Positions 51,099 to 60,513 of a DNA stretch of 64,000 bases are shown here, in pieces (the first letter of the stretch is position 1; every line of letters starts with the position of its first letter). A program made the translations under genes and the position numbers. The stretch is taken from contig JBCBMY010000002.1 in the NCBI GenBank assembly GCA_039822045.1, positions 310,001 through 374,000 on the forward strand, read 5' to 3'. Under the pieces are notes generated by a model that made no database searches, was not told the DNA's origin, and saw only the letters and a program-made list of their open reading frames with translations. This stretch comes from HLUCCA09 sp039822045 (GTDB lineage: Bacteria; Pseudomonadota; Alphaproteobacteria; Rhodobacterales; Rhodobacteraceae).

Positions 51099-52675
51099 GC
51101 GGCGCCCTCCAGTTCGGCCGCCCGCGCACGAAGCTCTCGCCGGATCACCTTTCCCGTCACGGTCATCGGCAGCGTCTCCACGAAATGGATGCGGCGTGGA
51201 TACTCATGTGCGGCAAGTTGGGTTTTCACGTGGGATTGCAAGGTCTTGACCAGCGCAGGATCGCCCCTATGGCCGGGCTTCAGCACGATAAAGGCCGTGA
51301 CCACCTCGGTCCGGTCGGGATCGGGGGCGCCAACCACGCCCACGCTGGCCACGGCGGAATGGGTCAAGAGACAGTCCTCAACCTCGCCCGGGCCGATGCG
51401 GTAGCCGGCGGAGGTGATGACATCGTCCTCGCGCCCGACGAAGCGCACGGCGCCGTCCTCCAGCACGCCGCGATCCCCGGTGAGCATCCACCCACCGCGG
51501 AACTTGGCGGCCGTCGCCGCCGGATTTCTCCAATATCCCAGGAACATAGAGGCCGACCCGCGACGAACCGCGATGTCGCCCTCCCCGGTCGCGGGCCGTC
51601 CGGCCGCGTCGATCACCGCAACCTCGTGCCCGGGCACGGGGCGTCCGATGGCACCGGGCGGCGTGTCGAAGAGCGCACCGCAGGCACTGACGGTCATGTT
51701 GCACTCGGTCTGCCCGTAGAACTCGTTGATGGTGACCCCGAGGGCGCGCTGCCCCCAGGTGCGCATCTCGGCCCCGAGCGGCTCACCGCCCGAGGCGACC
51801 GTGCGCAGCCCCGGAAGCGTGACATTCGCCGCTTTCAGCGCGCGGAGCGCAGTCGGCGGAAAAAATACATTCTTGACAGCGCATTGGCGCACGATCTTCA
51901 CGCACTCTTCGGGCGTAAACCGGCGCATGCGAGCGGACACAACCGGCACACCGAGCGCCAGGCCCGGCATCAGCACATCGAAAAGGCCGCCGATCCAGGC
52001 CCAATCAGCCGGCGTCCAGAGTCGATCGCCCTCGTGCCCCAGGAAATCGTGGGACAGCTCGACGCCGGGCAGATGCCCACGAAGAACGCGATGGCCATGC
52101 AGCGCGCCCTTCGGGCCGCCGGTTGTGCCGGAGGTGTAGATCAGAACGGCCGGGTCTTCGGGCCCGGTATCGGCCGGCGCCATTGGCGCAACGGATCCAG
52201 CATCAAGCGGCATCGCGTCCGGAACAATGATGTTCCTAATATCCGGAAGCTTATCCCTCAAAGCTCGCACAGCGCGTGAACTTTCGGGATCGGCAATAAC
52301 GGCAACGGCGCCCGCGTCCTGCAGACGATCCTGCAGGGCTTGAGGGCCGAAGAGCGTGAAGAGCGGGAGCGATATGGCCCCGAGCTTCCAGATCGCGATG
52401 TGGGCGGCGGCCGTCCAGGGCGACTGAGCCCGCAACACGCCAACCCGGTCGCCGCGCTCCACCCCGCATTCGGCCAGATGCGTCGCCAGCATATCGGCCA
52501 TGGCGCGCAGCTCGGCATAGCTGATGCGCGCGCCGTCGGGTTCGATCAGACAGATCCGGTCGGGCTCGGCCTCGGCCCATGCATCGCACACCTCGTGTGC
52601 CATGTTCAGGCGCGCTGGGATATCCCATGAAAAGCCGTCCACAAGGCTCTGATAAGAGGCGGCTCTCGGCAGCAT
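51095..52675 (-). CDS. AMP-forming acyl-CoA synthetase
   Basis: A 526-residue adenylate-forming ligase. The P-loop-like motif LIYTSGTTGGPKGALHGHRV, then the A5 motif INEFYGQTECN, the A7 hinge region MLTGDRGVLEDGAVRFVGRE and GYRIGPGEVE, and the catalytic lysine in PMTVTGKVIRREL near the end. It resembles medium-chain or branched-chain acyl-CoA synthetases more than acetyl-CoA synthetase. In a leucine operon it could activate isovalerate or acetoacetate. The start is either ATG 52675 (TGATG with the ivd stop) or GTG three bases earlier. It ends in a 4-base overlap with the EcsC gene. Confidence 0.88.
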   Translation of the reverse strand: MLPRAASYQSLVDGFSWDIPARLNMAHEVCDAWAEAEPDRICLIEPDGARISYAELRAMADMLATHLAECGVERGDRVGVLRAQSPWTAAAHIAIWKLGAISLPLFTLFGPQALQDRLQDAGAVAVIADPESSRAVRALRDKLPDIRNIIVPDAMPLDAGSVAPMAPADTGPEDPAVLIYTSGTTGGPKGALHGHRVLRGHLPGVELSHDFLGHEGDRLWTPADWAWIGGLFDVLMPGLALGVPVVSARMRRFTPEECVKIVRQCAVKNVFFPPTALRALKAANVTLPGLRTVASGGEPLGAEMRTWGQRALGVTINEFYGQTECNMTVSACGALFDTPPGAIGRPVPGHEVAVIDAAGRPATGEGDIAVRRGSASMFLGYWRNPAATAAKFRGGWMLTGDRGVLEDGAVRFVGREDDVITSAGYRIGPGEVEDCLLTHSAVASVGVVGAPDPDRTEVVTAFIVLKPGHRGDPALVKTLQSHVKTQLAAHEYPRRIHFVETLPMTVTGKVIRRELRARAAELEGAA

Positions 52676-53835
52676 CACATGGTCGCCATCAACTCGCGGC
52701 CGACCAGCATGCGGCGGATCTCGGACGTGCCCGCGCCGATCTCCATCAGCTTGGCGTCGCGGAACAGCCGGCTGACGGCCGTGTCGTTCAGAAAGCCCGC
52801 GCCCCCCATCGCCTGCACGGCCTGATGCGCCTGCTTCATCGCCTCTTCCGAGGAATAGAGCACGCAGGCGGCCGCGTCCTGCCGTGTCACCGTGCCCCGG
52901 TCGCAGGCGCGCGCGACCTCGTAGACATAGGCGCGGGCGGAGTTCATCGCCGTGTACATGTCGGCGATCTTGGCCTGCATCAGCTGGAACGAGCCGATGG
53001 GCTGGCCAAACTGCTTGCGGTCGCGCAGATACGGCATAATTTCGTCCAGGCAGGCCGCCATGATGCCCGTGCCGATGCCCGCGAGCACCACGCGTTCGTA
53101 GTCGAGCCCGGACATGAGAACGGCGACGCCGCGCCCCTCCTCGCCCAGTACGTTCTCGAAGGGCACCTCGACATCCTCGAACACCAGCTCGGCAGTGTTC
53201 GAGCCTCGCATCCCGAGCTTGTCGAAATGGACCGAGGTCGAGAACCCGGTCATCTCACGCTCGATCAGGAACGCCGTGATCCCGCGGGAGCCGGCCTCTT
53301 CGTCGGTCTTGGCATAGACCACGAGCGTGTCGGCATCGGGGCCGTTGGTGATCCAGTATTTCGTGCCGTTCAGGCGGTAATGGTCGTTGCGCTTCTCGGC
53401 AGCGAGCTTCATCCCGACCACGTCGGAGCCCGCGCCCGACTCCGACATCGCGAGCGCGCCCACATGCTCGCCCGAGACCAGTTTGGGCAGATACTTGGCC
53501 TTTTGCGCGTCGGTGCCGTTCAGCTGGATCTGGTTGACGCACAGGTTCGAATGCGCGCCGTAAGACAGCGACACCGAGGCCGAGGCGCGCGCAATCTCCT
53601 CAACGGCGATCGTGTGGGCGAGATAGCCCATATCGGCCCCGCCATAGGCCTCGTCGACCGTGATCCCCAGAAGGCCAAGCTCGCCCATCTCGCGCCACAG
53701 GTCAGCGGGAAAGGCGTTGCTCCGGTCGATCTCGGCGGCCATCGGGCGGACGCGCTCCTGGGCCCAGCGATGGACGGTCTCGCGCAGCGCCTCCACCTCG
53801 TCGCCCAGGTCGAATCGCATCGACGCCATGAACAT
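52675..53835 (-). CDS. ivd: isovaleryl-CoA dehydrogenase
   Basis: A 386-residue acyl-CoA dehydrogenase catalysing the first FAD-dependent step of leucine degradation after the branched-chain keto acid dehydrogenase. Landmarks are GLLGITVDEAYGGADMGYLA, YGAHSNLCVNQIQLNGTDAQ (characteristic of isovaleryl-CoA dehydrogenases), ALAMSESGAGSDVVGMKLAA, KYWITNGPDADTL, and the catalytic-base region LDYERVVLAGIGTGIM. A GGGAGG sequence precedes the ATG at 53835. It is the first gene of the operon, with a palindromic operator about 70 bases upstream. Equivalent to liuA. Confidence 0.95.
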   Translation of the reverse strand: MFMASMRFDLGDEVEALRETVHRWAQERVRPMAAEIDRSNAFPADLWREMGELGLLGITVDEAYGGADMGYLAHTIAVEEIARASASVSLSYGAHSNLCVNQIQLNGTDAQKAKYLPKLVSGEHVGALAMSESGAGSDVVGMKLAAEKRNDHYRLNGTKYWITNGPDADTLVVYAKTDEEAGSRGITAFLIEREMTGFSTSVHFDKLGMRGSNTAELVFEDVEVPFENVLGEEGRGVAVLMSGLDYERVVLAGIGTGIMAACLDEIMPYLRDRKQFGQPIGSFQLMQAKIADMYTAMNSARAYVYEVARACDRGTVTRQDAAACVLYSSEEAMKQAHQAVQAMGGAGFLNDTAVSRLFRDAKLMEIGAGTSEIRRMLVGRELMATM

Positions 53836-53903
53836 GCGCGGGCCTCCCTTCCTCACGCGGGCGGCGGCCGGGCCGCCCTTTTGCGCTCGGTCGCTGCGCT
53901 TTA

Positions 53904-53919
53904 TTGAACGCTTGTTCAA
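53904..53919. promoter_or_regulatory. operator-like palindrome upstream of the leucine operon
   Basis: TTGAACGCTTGTTCAA, a perfect inverted repeat of TTGAAC around GCTT, 69 bases upstream of the ivd start in an AT-richer patch. The shape and arm sequence suit a TetR-type dimer. Both MerR-type (LiuR) and TetR-type (LiuQ) regulators of liu genes are known in proteobacteria. No regulator gene lies in the window, so the binder is not identified. Confidence 0.6.
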
Positions 53920-54000
53920 ATCCTACGCGGAGGGAGGAAGGCGGGTCAATCGGCAAGCGCGCACCGGGCCCGGTTGAGGCGCCGCAATCGGAGCTGAACG

Positions 54001-54942
54001 TCAGCGGCAGATCCCGGGGCCGTCTTCGACGAACGCGCCCATCCGGCGACGCTCGGCCGGGGTCAGGCTCAGATCGCGGGTCATCTCCAACCGCTGCCAG
54101 CCCGCGCGCGCGCTGGCCTCGAGCGCCGACAGGGATTGGCCGCCGTTTCGCAGATCGGAAGCGATGGACCGGCAGATGCTCTTGATCTGGCGGGCCTTGG
54201 AGCCGGACGCGCCCGAAAGCCAAAGCTCGGCGTCAAGCGCAGTGTCACAACCGCGGCGCGGGATCAGCGCGAGCCCGCGGGCGGTGTCCATATCGCGGGC
54301 CCGCTGCGGGGGTAGCCCCAGATCGAGATAGGCGAGCGTCGGATTGTGGCTGGCGAAGCGGCCCTTGGGGTTGGGGATCAGCCAGAGATGGACCATCGCA
54401 AGATTGGTGCGCCCGTCTTTCTGCACGATCTGATCGGTGAACCAGCGGCCCGCGACGGCGCCGGCGAGCGGCTTGGTCTCGCGAATGGCGCTCAGAAACC
54501 GTGTGCCGTTGTGGACGTGCCAGATGTCCTGCCGGCCGGCGAACCCGTCCGGCAAGGGCTCACCCGGAGCGATGCGGACGACATAGGCCAGGGCCACGAG
54601 CCGGTCGCGCCCACCGATCTTGGCATAGACGAGGTTCGACGGCTTGGCGAAGTCGATGCGGTCGCCATGCACATAATCGGGGCCACGGGGATGATTGTAG
54701 TGGCGGCCCATCAGGGCGGCCTCGCCGCCAAAGGGACGCCACCCCGCACGGCGCGCGGCCCGCAGATCGGCATATTGCGCGGCAGCGGCCTCGGCGGCGG
54801 CGATCTGCGCCGCCATGGTCTGGCCCGGGGCTGCGAGCGACGGCGCCGCGACAAGCGACAGACCAACTGTGAGGGCGGCGGCCAGGGCCGTGCGCACCTT
54901 GCGCAGGGCCGGAATGCGGCGGAGGGGACTAGAGCGGCGCAT
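54001..54942 (-). CDS. exported protein of unknown function
   Basis: A 313-residue protein with an Arg-rich N-region and a hydrophobic stretch ending LVAAPSLAAPG, a signal peptide of slightly unusual length. The mature domain has ARRAGWRPFGGEAALMGRHY and a His-rich patch (RHYNHPRGPDYVHGDRIDF), then QDIWHVHNGTRFL and AMVHLWLIPNPKGRFASHNP. The clustered HxH-like sequences WHVH and VHLW suggest a metal site. Two late cysteines (RRGCDT and SICRSI) may pair. The stop lies 81 bases from the palindrome upstream of ivd. No family recognised. Confidence 0.72.
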   Translation of the reverse strand: MRRSSPLRRIPALRKVRTALAAALTVGLSLVAAPSLAAPGQTMAAQIAAAEAAAAQYADLRAARRAGWRPFGGEAALMGRHYNHPRGPDYVHGDRIDFAKPSNLVYAKIGGRDRLVALAYVVRIAPGEPLPDGFAGRQDIWHVHNGTRFLSAIRETKPLAGAVAGRWFTDQIVQKDGRTNLAMVHLWLIPNPKGRFASHNPTLAYLDLGLPPQRARDMDTARGLALIPRRGCDTALDAELWLSGASGSKARQIKSICRSIASDLRNGGQSLSALEASARAGWQRLEMTRDLSLTPAERRRMGAFVEDGPGICR

Positions 54943-55164
54943 GCGTCGAGACTCCGGCTTGGTGGGTCGGTTCAGCGTCAGGCGACCGAACCATGCGGCG
55001 CCGTGCTATCCAATAGCGCCTGATCGGCGGCGTGGCCTCGATGCAGAGTTTTGCCGCCGCTGGCCAAGTTTCGCGCCGATGGCCGTCCACGACATGCGCG
55101 AAGTTGCGCCGAGGCGCGCGGCCGACAGCCCTGCCGGCAGGGCGCGCCTGTGGCGCGCGACGAC

Positions 55165-56379
55165 CTACTCGGCCGCCAGACCGTGCGAGCCCTGGCGCAC
55201 CTCTTCGGCGATGATCCGGGCAATGAGCGCGCAATCGTCGAGGCTGAAGGTGAGCGGCAGACGCATGTCGAGCAGGCCGGCAAGCACCCGGTCGGTCTGT
55301 GGCAGAACGGGCGGGTCGGCATACCCCCAGTGGCTGTAGCGCGAGGTGAAGCCCTTGGGCTGATCGGCCCCGAACCACTTTAGCTCGACCCCGCGCGCGG
55401 CACAGGCGGCAACGAGCCCCTCGATCTGCGCCGGATCCCAGCCCGGCAGCCGGAACTGGAACGACGAGCCCACGAAGCCCTCGGCCTGGGGCCGATCGAT
55501 GAGGTGCAGACCCGGGATGCCCGCCAGGCCCCGCTCGACGGCCTGGTAGCGCGCTGTCCAGGCGGCACAATTCTCGGCCAGGCGCGCGAGTTGGGGCCGG
55601 AGGATCGCGGCGCGGAGGTGGTCCATCCGGCCCGAGACGTTGGGCATGTTATGGGTCAGCGTGGCGAACACATCCGGCGCCGGCGCAGTGCCATTGCGCG
55701 CATAGAGCATGTAGCTCCCCGAGAGCAGGATCATGCGCGCGGCAAGCTCGGCATCGTCGGTGACGATCAGCCCGCCCTCGCCCGAATTCATATGTTTGTA
55801 GGTCTGGGTCGAGTAACAGCCGATGGCGCCATGCCGCCCGCTTTGCACTCCGGCCCAGGTCGCCCCCATGGTGTGCGCGCAATCCTCGATCACGGTCAGG
55901 CCCAGGGCCTGCGACAGGTCCATCAGGGCGACCATGTCGGGGCTGTGACCGCGCATGTGGCTCAGGAGCAGAACGCGGGCCTCGGGCGTGGCTCGGGCCT
56001 GGGCCTCGAGATGGGCCAGATCGATGGTCAGATCCTCGGCGACCTCGACGAAGACAGGCCGCGCCCCGACGCTCGCAATGGCTCCGGGCACGGGCGCGAG
56101 GGTGAAGGCGTTCGAGAGGACGGGCTCACCCGGGGCAACCCCGAGCGCGCGCAGAGCACAGCCCATGGCATAGCCCCCCGATGCGACGGCGAGGCAGTGG
56201 CGCGCGCCGGTGAAGGCGGCGAATTCCTCCTCCAGGAGGGCAACCTCGCCGCTCTCACCCGCTTCGAGATTGTAGCGGTGGAGGCGGCCGGAGCGCATCA
56301 CCTCGACGGCCGCCGCGATGCCGGCCTCGGGGATCGGTTGCTGCTGGGTGAAGCTGCCCGAGAAGCGGGGTTTGTCCAT
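55165..56379 (-). CDS. DegT/DnrJ/EryC1/StrS-type aminotransferase
   Basis: A 404-residue PLP-dependent enzyme. RHCLAVASGGYAMGCALRAL is the PLP phosphate site and TVIEDCAHTMGATW carries the Asp that contacts the pyridine nitrogen. CYSTQTYKHMNSGEGG contains the Schiff-base lysine in its typical S-x5-K-x4-GEGG setting, here as STQTYKHMNSGEGG. The family makes amino sugars or modified amino acids. ALSO typical is the N-terminal IPEAGIAAAVEVMRSGRLHR. GAGGACGAGC precedes the ATG at 56379; a start seven codons earlier is possible. No sugar-nucleotide genes are adjacent other than the glm pair 1 kb away, so the substrate is unknown. Confidence 0.85.
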   Translation of the reverse strand: MDKPRFSGSFTQQQPIPEAGIAAAVEVMRSGRLHRYNLEAGESGEVALLEEEFAAFTGARHCLAVASGGYAMGCALRALGVAPGEPVLSNAFTLAPVPGAIASVGARPVFVEVAEDLTIDLAHLEAQARATPEARVLLLSHMRGHSPDMVALMDLSQALGLTVIEDCAHTMGATWAGVQSGRHGAIGCYSTQTYKHMNSGEGGLIVTDDAELAARMILLSGSYMLYARNGTAPAPDVFATLTHNMPNVSGRMDHLRAAILRPQLARLAENCAAWTARYQAVERGLAGIPGLHLIDRPQAEGFVGSSFQFRLPGWDPAQIEGLVAACAARGVELKWFGADQPKGFTSRYSHWGYADPPVLPQTDRVLAGLLDMRLPLTFSLDDCALIARIIAEEVRQGSHGLAAE

Positions 56380-56468
56380 GCTCGTCCTCGCGATTGGCAT
56401 GGCCGGACTCTGGGGCGCCGGGCGGGCCGCGTCAATCCGGTCACGCGCGCCAGCGCGCGGCGTGCGCG

Positions 56469-57131
56469 TTATGGGAGGAGCCGGCCCGCGATCTCTGGCA
56501 GAGCGTCGTAATGCGGCAAGAGCGCATCGGGGGTGAGATCGGCCACCCCCTCGCCGTCCGGCCCGAAGGTCACCAGCACCACTGGCGCACCGGCCGCGCG
56601 CGCGGTGTCGCGGTCGGTCACCGTGTCGCCGACGAGGAGGGCGCGGCCCGACGTGCCGCCGGCACGGGCAACGGCCTCGTGGAAAGGTTGAGGACTCGGC
56701 TTGCGGACGGGCAGCGTGTCGGCGCCCACAAGGCCGCCGAACGCGCCGATGACGCCCAATCGGGTCAGCAGGAGGCGCGCAAGCCCCTCGGGCTTGTTGG
56801 TGCAGATCGCCGTGGCGAACCCCGCCGCCTTGAGCGCGTCGACGGCCGCCATCGCACCGGGATAGAGCTGCGTGTGCCGGTCGATCTCGGCCTCGTAGGC
56901 GGCCAGGAGGTGAGGGTATTGCGCGTCGACCACCGCCTCGTCGCGCCGGCCAAGCCGGTCGAGCCCGAGCCGCAGCATCGCCCGCCCCCCGGCAAAGGCC
57001 GTCGCAGCGTCGCCCGCAGGGTCGAGCTGATCGCCCTCGCCCATGGCGCGGAAACAGGCATTGGCAGCGGCGATGAGGTCGGCCGAGGTGTCGGCCAGCG
57101 TGCCGTCGAGATCGAAAATGACACAGCGCAT
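56469..57131 (-). CDS. gph: phosphoglycolate phosphatase
   Basis: A 220-residue HAD-superfamily phosphatase. The nucleophile motif FDLDGTLADTSADL is at residues 5-18, AICTNKPEGLARLLL is motif II (Thr-Asn), then KPSPQPFHEAV with the motif III lysine and VGDTVTDRDTARAAG as motif IV. It most resembles bacterial Gph, which removes phosphate from 2-phosphoglycolate formed during DNA repair or photorespiration. It is divergent from glmU, with 136 bases between the start codons. A GlmU-divergent gph is common in Rhodobacteraceae as I recall. Confidence 0.88.
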   Translation of the reverse strand: MRCVIFDLDGTLADTSADLIAAANACFRAMGEGDQLDPAGDAATAFAGGRAMLRLGLDRLGRRDEAVVDAQYPHLLAAYEAEIDRHTQLYPGAMAAVDALKAAGFATAICTNKPEGLARLLLTRLGVIGAFGGLVGADTLPVRKPSPQPFHEAVARAGGTSGRALLVGDTVTDRDTARAAGAPVVLVTFGPDGEGVADLTPDALLPHYDALPEIAGRLLP

Positions 57132-57206
57132 CGGCGCCCCCCGGCCTGTGGCCCCGGTCCGCCGGGCCGTGAAACGTTCTGACACCGCAAGTGAAGGGTC
57201 GGGCCC

Positions 57207-57234
57207 TTGCGACACTGCGCCTGACGCGTATTAC
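57207..57234 (+). promoter_or_regulatory. candidate promoter of glmU-glmS
   Basis: TTGCGA (57207-57212), a 16-base spacer and TATTAC (57229-57234) lie 33 bases before the glmU ATG in the gap shared with the divergent gph gene. Both hexamers fit the sigma-70 consensus moderately well. Confidence 0.4.
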
Positions 57235-57267
57235 GGACGGCGAGGGAAGAAAAGAGCGGGCGGGGCA

Positions 57268-58626
57268 ATGGGCGTATCACTGGTCATTCTGGCGGCCGGT
57301 CAGGGCAAGCGCATGCTGTCGGATCGGCCGAAGGTGCTGCACGAGGTGGGCCATGCGCCGCTTCTCCACCATGCGCTGCGGGCGGGGCTGACGCTGGAGC
57401 CCGAGCGCATTGTCGTGGTCACGGGCCATGGCGGCGAGGCCGTTTCCGCGTCGGCCACCGAGCTGGTGCCGGAGGCTCAGATCGCCGAGCAGGCCGAGCG
57501 GCTCGGGACCGGCCATGCGGTGGCGCAGGTGCTGCCGGCGCTTGAGGGCTCCGAGGGCATGACGCTCGTGCTCTTCGGCGACACGCCCTTCGTTCGCCCC
57601 GAAACGCTCGCCGCGATGGCCGCCGCCGCAGACCGCCACGCCGTGGTCGTTCTGGGCTTCGAGGCGGCCGATCCGGCGCGCTATGGCCGGCTGGTGCAGG
57701 GCGCGGATGGCGCGCTCGAACGCATCGTGGAGTGGAAGGATGCGAGCGATGAAGAGCGTGCCATAACCCTCTGTAACTCCGGCGTGATCGCGTGTCGGAC
57801 ACCGCTCCTGGCAGAGCTTGTTGGGGCGCTCAGCAACGACAATGCGGCGGGCGAGTACTACCTGACCGAGGTCGTGGGCCTCGCCCGCGCGCGCGGCCTG
57901 TCCTGCGGCCTTGTCACCTGCCCCGAAGCCGAGACGCTGGGCGTGAACTCACGGGCCGACCTTGCCCATGCCGAGGCCGCCTTTCAGGCCCGGGCACGCA
58001 CCGAGGCGCTCGAGACCGGCGTGACCCTGACCGCGCCCGACACCGTGTTTTTCGCCTGGGACACGGTGCTCGGTCGCGATGTCGAGGTCGAACCGAACGT
58101 GGTGTTCGGGCCGGGCGTGACGGTCGAAACCTCGGCCCGGATCCGCGCCTTCAGCCATCTTGAGGGGGCCCATGTCTCGGCCCGGTCCATCGTCGGCCCC
58201 TATGCCCGCCTGCGTCCGGGCGCGGAGCTGGCCGAAGATGTGCGCATCGGCAACTTCGTCGAGGTGAAGGCCGCCGAGATCGGGCCGCACTCCAAGGTCA
58301 ACCATCTGAGCTATATCGGCGATGCCGCGATCGGGGCGCACGTGAATGTCGGCGCGGGCACGGTGACGTGCAATTATGACGGTGTGTTCAAGCATCGCAC
58401 CGAGATCGGCGACGGGGCCTTCATCGGCTCCGACACGATGCTCGTCGCGCCCGTGCGCGTGGGCGCCGAGGCCCTGACCGCGTCGGGCTCTGTCATCACC
58501 TCGGATGTCGAAGACGGCGCACTGGCAGTGGGCCGCGCGCGCCAGGTGGTAAAGCCGGGGCTCGCGCGCCGGCTGATGGAGCGGTTGAGGCTGGCAAAAC
58601 AACAGAAAAGCAGGAGGCAGACCTGA
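57268..58626 (+). CDS. glmU: bifunctional N-acetylglucosamine-1-phosphate uridyltransferase / glucosamine-1-phosphate acetyltransferase
   Basis: A 452-residue enzyme performing the last two steps of UDP-GlcNAc synthesis. The uridyltransferase domain opens VSLVILAAGQGKRMLSDRPK, where the usual GKGTRM has become GQGKRM. VLFGDTPFV and NAAGEYYLTEVV follow. The C-terminal half is a left-handed beta helix of hexapeptides with RLRPGAELAEDVRIGNFVEV, NHLSYIGDAAIGAHVNVGAG and TVTCNYDG near the acetyltransferase site. It shares one base with glmS (TGATG). Product feeds peptidoglycan and lipopolysaccharide. Length is normal. Confidence 0.96.
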   Translation: MGVSLVILAAGQGKRMLSDRPKVLHEVGHAPLLHHALRAGLTLEPERIVVVTGHGGEAVSASATELVPEAQIAEQAERLGTGHAVAQVLPALEGSEGMTLVLFGDTPFVRPETLAAMAAAADRHAVVVLGFEAADPARYGRLVQGADGALERIVEWKDASDEERAITLCNSGVIACRTPLLAELVGALSNDNAAGEYYLTEVVGLARARGLSCGLVTCPEAETLGVNSRADLAHAEAAFQARARTEALETGVTLTAPDTVFFAWDTVLGRDVEVEPNVVFGPGVTVETSARIRAFSHLEGAHVSARSIVGPYARLRPGAELAEDVRIGNFVEVKAAEIGPHSKVNHLSYIGDAAIGAHVNVGAGTVTCNYDGVFKHRTEIGDGAFIGSDTMLVAPVRVGAEALTASGSVITSDVEDGALAVGRARQVVKPGLARRLMERLRLAKQQKSRRQT

Positions 58627-60440
58627 TGTGCGGTATTATTGGAGTACTGGGCAGTCACGAAGCGGCGCCGCTTCTGGTCGAGGCGCTGAAGCGGCTGGAA
58701 TATCGCGGCTATGACAGTGCCGGCATCGCGACGGTGCGCGACGGACAGCTCGACCGGCGCCGCGCCGTCGGCAAGCTCGTGAACCTGTCGGACCTGTTGG
58801 TGCACGAGCCGCTGCCGGGTAAGGCCGGGATCGGGCATACGCGGTGGGCCACGCATGGCGCACCCACCGTCGGCAACGCGCATCCGCACAAGGCGGGTCG
58901 GGTGGCGGTGGTCCACAACGGAATCATCGAGAATTTCCAGGCGTTGCGCGACGAACTTCGCGCGGCGAACCTGGGGTTCGAGACCGACACCGACACCGAA
59001 ACCGTCGCGCTCCTGACCCAGCACTATATGAACCGCGGCATGAGCCCGGTGGAGGCGGCCGGGGCCACGCTGAGCCGGCTTGAAGGGGCCTTCGCCCTGG
59101 CGTTTCTGTTTGAGGGCGAAGACGACCTGATCATCGCCGCCCGGCGCGGCCCGCCGCTGGCCATCGGGCACGGCGCGGGTGAGGTGTTCGTCGGCTCCGA
59201 CGCCGTCGCGCTGGCGCCCCTGACCAACCAGATCACCTATCTCGAAGACGGCGACTGGGCGGTTCTCACGCGCGACACTGTCGACATCCGCAATACGGAC
59301 GGCGAGCCCGTCACGCGCCCAGTCAAAACGGTCAGCCTGGATATGGGCCAGGTCGAGAAGGGCGGGCATCGCCACTTCATGGCCAAGGAGATCGCCGAGC
59401 AGCCCTCGGTGCTTGCCGACACGCTGGCCCACTATGTCGGCGCCGACGTGCGCCTGCCTGAACCGGGCATCGACTTCACCCAGTTCGACCGGATCACGAT
59501 GGTGGCGTGTGGTACGGCGCATTATGCCTGCGCGGTCGCGAAATTCTGGTTCGAGCAGATCGCGCGCATTCCCGTCGACGTCGATATCGCCTCGGAGTAC
59601 CGATACCGCGAACCGCCGGTGCCCGACCGCACCCTGGCCCTCTTCGTCAGCCAGTCGGGCGAGACGGCCGACACGCTGGCCGCGCTGCGCTATAGCGCCG
59701 GCAAGGCGGCGAGCCTTGTGGCCATCGTCAATGTGCCGGAAAGCTCGATTGCCCGCGAGGCGGGCCTTGTCCTGCCGATCCATGCGGGCACCGAGATCGG
59801 CGTCGCCTCGACCAAGGCCTTTACCTGTCAGCTTGCGGTTCTGTTCCTGCTCGCGGTCAAGGCGGCGACGGATCGGGGCGAGCTTGCCCCCGATCTGGCC
59901 CGCGCCCATCTCGACGCCGTGCAAACCCTGCCCGGGCTGATCAGCCTCGCGCTCGCCCGGTCAGAGGACGTGGCCGATGTCGCGCGCGATCTGGCCAAGG
60001 CCCGCGACATCCTGTTTCTGGGGCGCGGCGCGATGTTCCCGATGGCGATGGAGGGCGCTCTTAAGCTCAAGGAAATCAGCTATATCCATGCCGAAGGGTA
60101 TGCATCGGGCGAACTGAAGCACGGGCCCATCGCGCTGGTCGATGCTGCCGTCCCGGTGGTCGTCATGGCGCCGCGCGACGCGCTTTTCGACAAGACGGTC
60201 TCGAACATGCAAGAGGTCATGGCGCGGGGGGGCCGTGTGCTTCTGGTGTCCGACACGGCCGGGATCGAGGATGCCGGCACCGGCGTCTGGCGCACCCTTG
60301 CCATGCCGGCGGTGGCCCCCGCTCTTGCGCCGCTTCTCTACGCCATCCCGGCGCAGCTTCTGGCCTATCACACCGCCGTCGCGAAGGGCACCGACGTCGA
60401 TCAGCCGCGGAATCTTGCAAAAAGTGTAACTGTTGAGTGA
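58626..60440 (+). CDS. glmS: glutamine--fructose-6-phosphate aminotransferase (isomerizing)
   Basis: A 604-residue enzyme that forms glucosamine-6-phosphate from fructose-6-phosphate and glutamine, the entry to amino-sugar synthesis. Cys2 (MCGIIGVLG) is the glutaminase nucleophile after Met removal; GHTRWATHG follows near residue 75. Two SIS domains contain VACGTAHYACAVAK and SQSGETADTLAALR, then LGRGAMFPMAMEGALKLKEI, and the protein ends PRNLAKSVTVE, the canonical GlmS C-terminus. The start overlaps glmU by one base. No glmS ribozyme is seen, as expected outside Firmicutes. Confidence 0.97.
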   Translation: MCGIIGVLGSHEAAPLLVEALKRLEYRGYDSAGIATVRDGQLDRRRAVGKLVNLSDLLVHEPLPGKAGIGHTRWATHGAPTVGNAHPHKAGRVAVVHNGIIENFQALRDELRAANLGFETDTDTETVALLTQHYMNRGMSPVEAAGATLSRLEGAFALAFLFEGEDDLIIAARRGPPLAIGHGAGEVFVGSDAVALAPLTNQITYLEDGDWAVLTRDTVDIRNTDGEPVTRPVKTVSLDMGQVEKGGHRHFMAKEIAEQPSVLADTLAHYVGADVRLPEPGIDFTQFDRITMVACGTAHYACAVAKFWFEQIARIPVDVDIASEYRYREPPVPDRTLALFVSQSGETADTLAALRYSAGKAASLVAIVNVPESSIAREAGLVLPIHAGTEIGVASTKAFTCQLAVLFLLAVKAATDRGELAPDLARAHLDAVQTLPGLISLALARSEDVADVARDLAKARDILFLGRGAMFPMAMEGALKLKEISYIHAEGYASGELKHGPIALVDAAVPVVVMAPRDALFDKTVSNMQEVMARGGRVLLVSDTAGIEDAGTGVWRTLAMPAVAPALAPLLYAIPAQLLAYHTAVAKGTDVDQPRNLAKSVTVE

Positions 60441-60513
60441 AATTTATGTGGACCTGTTGGAACCTTCCGATCAAATAAATCGTTGAGCGTGATAAATCGG
60501 GTGGGAGGCTCGA

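Noticed and set aside
58374..59924. A 516-codon minus-strand frame antisense to glmS
   Set aside because: glmS is unambiguous on the other strand; the frame has reversed codon composition and no recognisable domain.
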